Part shown: positions 36,741-47,100 of the stretch, piece after piece
How positions within the stretch are numbered: the stretch's first letter is position 1
Layout: every line of letters begins with the position of its first letter
Assembly (NCBI GenBank): GCA_003260075.1
Contig: QLIY01000250.1
Location: forward strand, 62,001 to 126,000
Reading direction: 5' to 3'
DNA from: Phallusia mammillata
Taxonomy: Eukaryota; Chordata; Ascidiacea; Phlebobranchia; Ascidiidae
DNA: 64,000 nt
The notes under the pieces: model-generated
Databases searched by the model: none
Told to the model about the DNA's origin: nothing
Seen by the model: the letters and a program-made list of their open reading frames with translations, nothing else
Position numbers and translations under genes: made by a program

Positions 36741-37356
36741 ATGAAGACTTTTATTGCAACTGTTTTCGTCTGTATGTTGGCAACTTGTTTTGCATCAGGT
36801 AGGAGAGGGACTAAAATGTTTTATGTTTGTTTGCTGTTTTAATAGCAATCTACGGTAAAAGTTACTGTTTGCTAAACCATCATTTTAAACACTGTCTAGA
36901 AACGATTATCCGTATTAACATTTGTCCAAAAGGACCTAGAAATATTTTGGGGGAAATAAAAGTCCGGAAAATGCTTTTGACTTAGCTGATATAGGCGGCG
37001 ATGCTACCTTTGTGTATCAAAGTCAATTTCAGTTGATTTTATAACTGAAATGTTTTCACTGTCTTAGTAAAAACTCAGAACCATGCTAAAACGGTTGACC
37101 GTGAATCTGTTGGACAAAGTTTTTTAACCAAGTGTGTAATTAATGCAATTTTAAACGCTTTGTATTATATTTTTCAGAGTGCGAAAACCCGGTCCAGTGC
37201 TTCGTGAATCCGTGTGAATACGAAACTTGCCCAGCTTTTCCGGAGGCAACTTGTGTATTTAACAACTGCGGAGGATGCTTTGCCGACTTTTTTCAACCGG
37301 ATGGGACACCGATTACCCCCGATGAATGCCAAGCTACATCTTATGTGACTAAATAA
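36741..37356 (+). CDS. Secreted eight-cysteine peptide, gene 2 (C-terminally extended)
   Basis: Exon 1 is 36741-36798 and exon 2 is 37178-37356, with the same borders and phase as gene 1. Signal peptide, intron and the first seven Cys codons are identical to gene 1. Near the end one Glu becomes Asp, and the stop of gene 1 is changed to Tyr. The product therefore reads on for four residues (YVTK) and is 78 residues long. AATAAA lies at 37570-37575. Very high identity raises the question of an allele or conversion copy, but the changed stop and different upstream flank favour a separate gene. Function unknown, as for gene 1. Confidence 0.75.
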
Positions 37357-38139
37357 TCAAGCTAACCAGATCACCACCTTGACAACGATTTTAGTTTTCT
37401 TTTTCTTTGTTTTTTAATGGCATAAAAATGTGTTTTTTTCTCTGGACTAATAATATGATTTTTTTAAAGATTTTCATTGTATTAGATTCTCATTGTATTA
37501 CTGATGATGGTATAACTTTTTCCTCGTTTCTTCTGTCAGTAATTTTGTCGTGGGAGTATAACATTATAAAATAAAAATGACATTGAAAAAATTGCAACAA
37601 ACATGGAATAATGTAGGTCAGATCAGAGTTGTAAACGGGCCTGAAATTGGAGCCCGAAACCGACCAGAACCCGAGTCCTTTTTGAGAAGCCCGTTTAGGG
37701 TCGAAAGTTTTATTGATAGGCGTATGCATTGCCTCAGGAAATACCAAGACAACAAACACAATAAACAATAAAAGACAGGTGGACTTGAACAAGGCGTTTT
37801 AAGACTGTTTAATATTAGGTCAGGTCTAGCAACTGCTTTGCTAGCCAAATTGCTTAAAAAGTACTGACTCAGAGTGTAAAGTCGGGCCCGAATCATCTCC
37901 GTTTTTTTGAAGAAACCCTAGCCCGAACCCGANTAACTGCTATAATTTTTGTTTGTAATGTCTCTAAATCCCTAGAAAGGGTCGATTTTGTTTCATAACT
38001 AATATTTGTAAAACAAACTTTTTTGCATGTCGTATGCAAAGCTCATAAAATATATTTGAACATTCAAGTACAAGTTAAAGTTACGATACCTTATAAAGCA
38101 TACAATTAAGGTTTAGAACGCTTTGTCGAGTTATAAATA

Positions 38140-38196
38140 GATGACGTAAGTCGGTGACGTAACACACACGTGCAAGTGGAGCGTATGACGTAATTG
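38140..38196 (+). promoter_or_regulatory. CRE/E-box-like module upstream of peptide gene 3
   Basis: ATGACGTAA, GTGACGTAACACACACGTGC and ATGACGTAAT in the same order and spacing as upstream of genes 1 and 2. Confidence 0.45.
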
Positions 38197-38729
38197 TAGC
38201 TCTAACAAACAATTGCGCAACAAAAGTTTTAACAATTGCGGCATGGAAAAACACTAAGTTGGAATCTTTAATTAGTCATGTAATTTACATGATAAAATGA
38301 GTGTTTTTATTTGTCGTGATATTTTAGTTACGTGTGTTGTTTGATGAAATAAAGATTGTCCATTCTTTAAAAATTTATAAAGAGTGTATTACTTTCAAAA
38401 ACACTTTGGCTGATGCCAACAAAGTCTAAACTTGCACAATTTGGCAATTCTAATCACAATTACGGCAAAACGTTTAATTACCGATTTAAATAATTCGAAA
38501 ACGTTCAGTCAAATATCGCCACTCCGCTGTAAATGAAGCAATTTAACTTAATGCTAATAATTAATCAATCAGCATAATTTCGCAATCGGCTGGTAATGCC
38601 GACGGCAGTGCGGTTTGGCAAAGGTACGTCCGAAAAGTACAACTAAAATTTCCAACTCTTTCAATCATGAAATGGTCATTTACCATGACGAGGCAAAATT
38701 TCCATTACGCCCCCAAGCAAATAAATCTC

Positions 38730-38737
38730 TATTTAAG
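38730..38737 (+). promoter_or_regulatory. TATA-like box of peptide gene 3
   Basis: TATTTAAG, 94 bases before the ATG of gene 3. Box and spacing are kept although the flanks have diverged. Confidence 0.5.
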
Positions 38738-38823
38738 AGGCCGTTTTACAAAAACTCGTCATTCCAATTTGTCGTTCAGATCACTTATCAACCTAAGCCA
38801 ACGTGGACCAACAAAAGAAAAGT

Positions 38824-39596
38824 ATGAAGACGTTTATTGCAATTGTTTTGGTCTGTATGCTGGCAACTTGTTGTGCAAAAAGTAAGATAGAGAATTAAAT
38901 GTTTTTTTTATGTTTGTTTGCTGTTTTAATAGCAATCGATAGAGAAAAAAATAAGGAAGTTGTACTGTTTGCTATATAACACTGTATAAAAATGATTGTC
39001 ATTCTTAACCCTTTCCCAAAAAGGACCTAGTATTACAAAATTAACTTTGGCCCTAAAAGTCCGGAAATAGGAATTGGGGAAGTTATTTTGGGCGGCGATG
39101 GTACCTTTGTGTATCAAACCCGAATGAATTTCTGTTTAATCAAGCTTTTACCCCAAAATAGGGGCAATGCCGATTAAAAGTATTTCAAATGTAGCTAAGA
39201 TAGCAAAATCGAAATAAGCAAGTTTGCAGCAACAAATTGGCCAAGCTAGTATAAAATTGTCCAGTTTTGTGCAAAAGTTTGGAAAACTATTTGCTCGGTA
39301 ACCAATGACGGTAATCCATTTTTTGCCTATTAAGTTATTTCATTATTTTAATAGTAAAAGTTATCCCAAAGTTTCTGCAACACTCTAAAAGCTTGTAACA
39401 TTTCAAAAGATTTGTGTTTGGTTTTTCAGAGTGCAAGAACCCGGTCCAGTGCTTCACGAATCCGTGTGATCATACAACCTGTCCAGCTTTTCCGGATGCA
39501 ACTTGCGTGTTTAACAACTGTGGTGGATGCTTTGCTGATTTCTTTCAACCGGATGGGATACCGATCTCCCCGGGAGAATGCCAAGCAATGTCTTAA
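38824..39596 (+). CDS. Secreted eight-cysteine peptide, gene 3
   Basis: Exon 1 (38824-38881) encodes the signal peptide MKTFIAIVLVCMLATCCAK. Exon 2 (39430-39596) encodes the mature peptide and stop. The donor is A|GTAAGA and the acceptor TTTTTCAG, phase 1 as in genes 1 and 2. The 74-residue product keeps all eight mature-region Cys and the NPC, CPAFPDATC and NNCGGC motifs. It differs at surface-type positions (KCKN for ECEN, FTNPCDHTT for FVNPCEYET). The intron (548 bases) has diverged and is longer. Conservation of the Cys frame in a diverged copy shows the family is under purifying selection. AATAAA lies at 39736-39741. Function not recognised. Confidence 0.85.
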
Positions 39597-39799
39597 GTTA
39601 TGCAAAAATGAAGACTAAACAGATAATCATCTTGACAACGCTTTTTGTTTTATTGTTTTTGTTTTGTAATAACGTAAAAATGTTTTGGATTTAAGATTCT
39701 TTTTAGTTCACTATAATGTCATAGGTTTTCATTTCAATAAATAATGTCACTGGATATATTTCCGTATATTTATCTTGATAGCATCATAATGCAATAAAA

Positions 39800-41594
39800 T
39801 CATATCTTGTAAAAATGCAAAAAGTGGCAAAGAGAGTTTGGTTTTGACAAAAACAGATGCAAACTACATATGTAACGCTGCTTGTCACGGATCCTTGAAA
39901 AATCTATAAAAAAATCTAACAAAAACTTGTTTTCAATGTTACGTTATCAATGCTGTGGAAAAGAAAAGGCAAACGTACTCTGTTTCACCTTGATTGAAAA
40001 TTGGCGCTAGATGACGCTATAAGACAACTTGGGAATTGTTTAAAATTACAAATGGTCTGTCGGGAATTGATATATATATTATCCTCGTCCGTCTTTTTGC
40101 GTTGTTTGTGTTGCGTAGAAAAGTGGTATCACACGTTAAGACAGAAACTTATTCGAGTGGTTTGGGGCGACTGTTACACATACAGATACGCACAAATGAT
40201 CGGATTTCTTATCCGGAAGAGTGATGGAAACGAGTGAAAAAAATGATCGAAGACGTTTGCCATAAGAGTTGTACGTTGAGCTGGGCTTTTCGAGCGTAAT
40301 TCGTGTCTGATTTCGCTTTAACTTATATTTCTGTCGTAATTTTACTTTAGTAAACATAATCTTCGGCGCTAATTAAGGCCATGTTTCAACAAAATATCGG
40401 CTTCGGGCCAGGCAATGAGCTTGTGGCGCGGGTTTGTACTGGGTTCGGTCTTTAGTTTCGGGGGCCCCTTTCAACCCTGTCTGCCATATACATAAAATAA
40501 CGACCGGCATTCGTATTCGGGAGTGTCTTGGTTTCAAACCCCTTTAAACAAATATATAAATGATTTTGATCGTCGTAGACATGTTTCAGGCTACATTGTA
40601 GCTTTCTAAACTAAAATGCAAATTGCTTGCATACAATTAAAGCAAAGCTCGCCAACTACTCGTTTTGATTCTGAAACATTTCTCCTGCTTATCAGACCTA
40701 CTTTATGGGAAAAACGCTTGTACTACTGGTTAAAACGGTATGTTTGTTTCAGTTATAGCATTTTTTGCTGTAATTGCGTGTTTTGGGGTTAAAGTTGTCT
40801 TATCGAGGCTTAAAATACAGTCGCCACGCATATTCAGAAAAGATCATTATTCCAAACTCTTTCTGTTTTTCATACCTCTTTGGTACATATTGATTTTCTC
40901 GTCTTTTCTGTTACTAGTTCAAGGTCAGTCAAAATTAAGACTTTGCAATTGGAAGAAGCACTTTTTGTCTGCAATTTAACCGCCAATTTTCACATTGTCA
41001 GATTTATTCAGAATTATGCGCCTCAAATAAATATTTACAACAAGATCACGATTCCAAGACAAAACAACACAACAGATACAAACTGCGTTCGTAACAAAAA
41101 CGAACACAAGTTGATGCTGCCGGGAAGAGGAAGAGCCAAAGTCGTCGACTCCAATATGATGTTGTTCTTTGCTACACAGTATAAAAAAGTTTGTGGCCGA
41201 ACGGAGACCTTATAGGCTGCCGCCCCGACTTCGAAAGACGCAGGGAAACTTAGGAGGAGTTTATGGAGCGCGTAAAAACGGAAAACACGGAACACCGGGA
41301 AACGAGCTCGGAACGTTGGTAACAACGGAACAATGTCTTTGGCGAAATTGACGGACAAAGCACGATTGATACGTCATACAGGCATATTGTGACGTCACAC
41401 GATAAGGCTGCGCGTTTGGATGGTTGCGATTGCGGAGCAGAAAAACGCAAAACTTAAAGCTGCGCGCTAATTATGGAACACAACAAACGGAAAAAAATGT
41501 GGCGATAAAAAAAAACGTTGAGCAGCGTCCGAAAACATACAAAGCAACTGGTTGTCATGGAAACTTAGGTGCATAGTTGTGGCGGTTGTCGTGA
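39800..41594. other. Gap between peptide cluster and forkhead/zinc-finger gene
   Basis: No gene supported. It contains diverged SINE-like fragments (about 40195-40245 and 40490-40560), a short hydrophobic frame at 40740-40979 without support, a palindromic CRE at 41390-41397 and the 3' flank of the minus-strand gene. Confidence 0.5.
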
Positions 41595-42032
41595 CTACGA
41601 GCTCATCTCTTCTCCGTCCGAGCGGCATCCGCCCTCCACTGTCTCAGTGACGTCATTCTGTAGTTCAGGGGCGCCGCAAGTGGTCGAATTGTTGGCGTTG
41701 GTTTGGTGCAGACCGCGCAGCAAGTGAACGTTGAAGTAATACTTCTCGTGGCAATCCTGTCCGCAGATCGTACAACGGAAGGGGGCGCTCTTGTCGTGGC
41801 AGCTCATGTGCAGAGCGTGCATCATTTCGTCGCCGAAAATCACATTGCAGTGTTTGCAAGTGCGCGACTCTGCAGCTCCCTCACGCGGACTGGTTACGGT
41901 CTGAGTCGAGGCGCTAGTGGTCGCTATTTCGTCTTTGGGTCCGCTCAGATCCAGCGGGGTGAAGTGGCGTTTGATGTAGGTGGGTGAATTGGAGAGGGGC
42001 GGGGTGGGGTAAGCAGACGAGGGGCTTCCACA
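41595..42032 (-). CDS. Exon 14: Ikaros-like C-terminal finger pair and stop
   Basis: Acceptor TTAACTACAG in phase 0, stop TAG at 41597-41595. First finger CKHCNVIF...HMSCH is C-x2-C-x12-H-x3-H. After seven residues comes CTICGQD...HLLRGLH, C-x2-C-x12-H-x5-H. This spacing, the HMxCH, PFxCxxCG and RGxH residues and the C-terminal place match the protein-protein (dimerisation) fingers of the Ikaros family. Confidence 0.87.
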   Translation of the reverse strand, partial: CGSPSSAYPTPPLSNSPTYIKRHFTPLDLSGPKDEIATTSASTQTVTSPREGAAESRTCKHCNVIFGDEMMHALHMSCHDKSAPFRCTICGQDCHEKYYFNVHLLRGLHQTNANNSTTCGAPELQNDVTETVEGGCRSDGEEMSS

Positions 42033-44084
42033 CTGTAGTTAAAAAACACGCGTTAGTAATATGTCACAAAATCTAATAGATTTTTTTGTAAGGATAAGAT
42101 TTAAAATCCAGCTATATGTAAACCATATTGTTTTTTTACGCTCGAGTGTTTTACGTGAAGTTAAAAAAATGAAGTTATGTTTTATCGAATGTAATTTATG
42201 GAATAAAAAATAAATTTATAACGTGACCAACCTGTTCCTCGTTATGCTTGAATGGATACGAAGTTTTGCTTGATGACGAATTTGATTCGTTGCGGTTTCT
42301 GCAAAGAAAAAAACAAACACTTAAAACTCTAAATAAAACTTCCAATTTTTGGAACATGTATTTATTCATTTGCCAAATTTCGAGCTACATTTATGTTAGC
42401 TATTCATTTAAAAAACGGATTATCAGGTGTTTTTCGACATAAATAGTAATAATTTACATCCACACATAACGTAACGTGTAAAAGTAGCGAAATTGCGAAG
42501 TGGAGAGAATCGAGTCTCAAGACTCGGCAACAACAAAACACTGCGAGCGCCAAATAAGACGAGGCCTTCCGAAACTGGCGGTGTAAAGTAGATGGTAATC
42601 GCACACAGCCGGCTCGTAGCGTGCGAAGCGAACGTAAACAATCCACTGATTCAGCACTGCCTTATGACGACATAGTAAGCGCCTCGCGTGCGAAGCCGGT
42701 AGATTACCTGAGCTCTCGCCTGTTTACAATTCGCCGTTCGCTGTTTATTTGACAAACTAGCATGTCTTAGTGGTTTTCCAAGTTGCCGCTCGACATAAGT
42801 TTGACCTCGTCGAACGGCACGCGATTTTATTTTTGGCATCGCATTTGAAGTGCTGTTAATCGGATCTCGGGCAGATTTCGTGTATTCCTTGATTAGGTTA
42901 ATACTGGATTCAACTCTATAATGCCCCAATGTATGAACACCGTTTGTGTTATGTCACAAGTAGTTTGACTGGTAGGCTGTAATTCTATGCTGCTTACGCA
43001 AATGTCAGAAAACGAATCAGAAAAAAACTTGATTGTAACAAAACAAAAAACAGTTTACGACATCAGCGTCGGGTAGGGTGTTGATGGGTAATTTTTTAAG
43101 CCAAAAAGTCAAAAAAATCTTTTAAAATATTGCATTAAAATTTTTCAAGAAGAGAAATAAAAACAAAATTGTGACGTCACAATCGACATTGTCATGTTCC
43201 GAATCGCGACAATTGCGTGACAATAGCGCGGCGCGGAAGCCATCTTTGTTGCGTGAAGGAGATTGCCACTCATGCGCGTGTAATCCGAAAATGATCGAGC
43301 TCTTCGATGTTGTGGCGTCCGGGCCAAGATCTGTTCAAAACCTGATGGGCCAGACCGCGATTTATACGTCACAAACAGGTGAAATCTGTTTTGGAATGTC
43401 TGACGCGGTGGTCGGCGCTTGCACGCGATGGTTGAGCGCAAGTAACACCGGGATTGTTTGTTTGAGTCCTCATCACGTGAATCAGGCGCCTTGTTTTAAG
43501 GAGGAAAGGTAAATATGTGTGATTCACGGTGGTTGTTTTTAGTTCTCTTGGAGTTTTTTTTCTTTTCGCTTGAGTGTTCTCGATCGCGTGTGGATACAAC
43601 CGCCTGTTGCTTATTGTTGCGAGAAGCGGTGATTCACCCAGGTATAACCGTTTCATAAACACTAGGCGGAAACTTCTGAACTTGTGTTCAAACCAAAATC
43701 ATCGCGAATTTTTCTATTTCGGGTAACGTTAACAAGTACCCGGTGTTGTCACGAAAACAGCTGCGTTGGCGACAAATTAGGCCTCGGGATTTACTTGTTA
43801 TTGTTGATTATGACTAACAATCGATCCGACAATAATTCGCGAATCGCTGAATCACATTCACCCCCTCGTTTCGTAGCAACGCGCCGGCATCGCAAACACC
43901 CCCAAGGTGCCGATTCCAGGCCGGCTTGGTGACTCCCCACGCCTTCCGCGAATAGCGCCGCGCCGGGATTGTTACGTCACATACACATTGTCGCACACAC
44001 GCGACAAGTTCAAGGTGCGGCGCGCGCAAACATCCATGCGCTACGAGGCGCGCGCCGGCCCCAGGCACACACGCGAAAGATGCT

Positions 44085-44122
<38 letters not shown>

Positions 44123-47100
44123 ACGCGAAGCTCGGCAGACGGCGGCGGACAGAGGCACTGGAACGTAAACATAACAACAAGTGGTTTTAGTTACGCGAGC
44201 CCGCCTTCTCACGCGAAGCGCTTTGCACGCAAACCCGGCATTTTTTCGTGCCAGGCAAAGGTCAGGCGGTGAGCTCGACTCCACCAGAACGCTCCAATCT
44301 CGACGCGAACCTGTAATTATCGACCGCTTAATGGCCATTCGCCTTTCCGCTTTTTCTGCTTAAATCAAAACAGGCTTTGTCTTCTTGGGTCGTGGCTCGT
44401 GTGACGAAACAACACGAAACGTTGTGAAAATGAAATCCCCATGTAGATAAGGTAAACGCCAAATTATTTATTAAAATGTTACAGCTAATTGCATTTTTTG
44501 AGCACAGAAACCTTGTACTGTTTATGCCAACCGCAAAAACTTACACAACACGCAAGGAATCGTTCTCTATTTGAACTTGGGAGCACAAAGTCCAAAAGGA
44601 GCAAATTTCCCGGAGCCTCTCGCTTTGGCAGCGTCACCAAAAACTGTGGTGGCACGGAAAGAGTAGGTGATTTTTATCTCGCCGCGGTGTCACGCGATTT
44701 TTGTAGACGCCAACGCGAGAAATGTTGTTTTTGCTGCGCTAAAAATAAAAGCGGCGAATTTTTGAGGAGAAAAACCAGGTCATTTGGTGATTACTTTCTT
44801 TTCTATTGGGGCGGGGTTCATTTTTTGCGCCTTATTTGTGACTAATCAATTTTTAAACCACGAATTTTTGTGTTTGTAAGCTCAAAATGAATTTATCAGC
44901 GCAAATTTCAATTTGTGTGTGTAATGCCGTTGTCAAAAACGCGCGCGTATTTATAAATACTCAAATCGCGACAGGAAAATTCAACCACCGCGGAGCGGCT
45001 TTATGGCGTCACAATCATCTGCTCCAAATGGAAAAAGAGAAACAAAGAAACAACGAAAGAGAAATGGAGAGCGAAAGAGTGGGAAGGGTCAATCTGTGAC
45101 TAAACAATAACATCCCGCATTTTCTGTAAGCGACAGAAGTTTTAAACGGAGTTTGCAAAGGAAAAAAGCCTTGTACGTGGAACTTGAAGCCTTGCGGTAT
45201 GTTGTTCATCGAGCGATGGCTGTCAGACCTTAGCACGCGATGGAAAGAGTTCTCACGATATATTTACGTTATGTGTGCGCTTCTTGTTTGGCCTCCATCC
45301 ATCAGACGCCTCGCCAAGCGTTTAGCACTTATGGATAAGGGGTTGTACTTTGAAGATGATTTTGTGTGTTTCAAAATTCATATTAAAATTGACAATAAAA
45401 TTAATCGTTGCATTATGTTTATGAGTTTTTATTTTAATTTATGACCATAATTGAAAATATAACTGAAAATTCTGTTTCGGTAAATACCCCTACTGAAAAA
45501 CAAATTATATAACATTTGTATGCGCAATTGCTCCTACCATATTGCAATACACAGGTTTACACCTCGAAATATTATATAAGTTCATGGCCGTAAGTTCACA
45601 AAAGGGTTGAAACTTTATAAAACGATATTCCCTATTTATTTGACCTCAAATTTGTTTTGCTACGTCATAATCCGCCGAAATTGGTCCGAATTTGATCCAA
45701 TTCCCGCTACTGTGTCGTTTTTACCTTGGATCAATAAACAGTGTCATATACCTTGGTCATGCACACCGCGAAGCATGACTCGGCGATTTTTGGCCGTGGT
45801 CGCAAGAACACCAACGGAAGGTGCTATCATACACGGTGAACATAAAACCGCAAAAATATTAGCATAAACGTCACAGTGACGTCACACACGCTTTGTCTTG
45901 TCGTTTATGTTAAAGACAATCAAATAAGGAAGTGAATTTTGCACAGTAATGACTTCTCGGGGAAATTTGAATGCAGGAATCGAGTTTTGTATAATTTTGT
46001 AAATGGCCTGTCTGTTTTAAATGTCGTGTTTAAGATTGGTTGGTTTCTAGCCACTAATTTGATACGAAAGGGTTTATTTTTACCAATTAATTTGAAATAA
46101 GTGTCGATTATTTATTTAAAGTTGAACTTCAGGTTACGCTTCTATATTTTCCAGGTGTCAATAATATCTAAAATTTAAGGATATGTTCGCAACTTTTTCA
46201 AGATTTATAAACTATTGATTGAACTAGATCATAAACAAGAACGAAAAGATTGAGACAAAGGTTTGAAAGCAGTTGTTTTCTCCAAGAACCGCGACACCAT
46301 AAGTAAAAGGCTCCACGAGGCACATTAATCAAATCGAGAAGCCACAAAAAGTCCAAGCACAAAACCCGGCACTGTCTTGTAACAACGTCAACGCCCTAGT
46401 GTTTAGCCGCTGTGTGTACAAAAACATAAGTAACCTTTTCGCGCCGCCTATTTGCCTCAGCTCATTAAAAACGCCTTGTTTTCGCTCATCGCCTCGTCGC
46501 ACGCAATCTCGGATGACCGCAAGCGTCGGTCTACGGCGATGTCGGTTGTATCTCCGAAAATCAAGCATTCCTCACCTGCCTGAAGGACTATGGTGTAAAT
46601 GCGGACATGTTGTGGTTTGGAATGTTAGCGCATTTAAAGGTTTTGTTTTCCTCCTTATTAAGTTAATTTGTAATTCTTCTTCTCAAACTTGCCAAAAATG
46701 TTAAACGCTTACCAGTATGTGTTTCTTTTAGCATTTTCTGCCTTAGTTAATAATTTAAAAAAAAAAAAATTAAAAAAATATTTTGCGCGTTCCGTTTTTC
46801 CGTACGAAATCGGAATTCCGCTTTTTCCAGCAAAGCGATACAAAGCTTCAAAGATCAGAGGATCGGTGTGGACATGTTGATCCGATTATGGGGAATTTGT
46901 CTGTATAGAATCGCGGCGGTGCAAATCGGCAGTCACCTTCCCCACGAAAAACGCGCTTTAGCCTCAGGCCGACCGATGCAGCCTGTCTCGCGTGCGAACA
47001 GCGTTTGCCTGTTTATTTTCGTGATGCAGCCGAAAAGCGAAAACAAAACCTACGGCACGCGAGCGCCCGGCCAAAGGGGGAATGGGGTTTTTGGATAAGC

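Larger units (their letters stand above)
33795..37932. repeat. Near-identical 1.3-kb duplication carrying peptide genes 1 and 2
   Basis: Bases from about 33795 to 35104 match about 36631 to 37932 at an offset of 2,836. Even the intron has no visible change, while the sequence upstream of 36630 is clearly diverged from that upstream of gene 1. The match ends at the N at 37933. It may be a recent duplication, gene conversion or a scaffold error. Confidence 0.85.

Noticed and set aside
40740..40979. Hydrophobic plus-strand frame resembling a membrane protein
   Set aside because: AT-rich sequence easily gives Phe/Leu/Ile-rich frames; no homology cue, promoter or splice partner.
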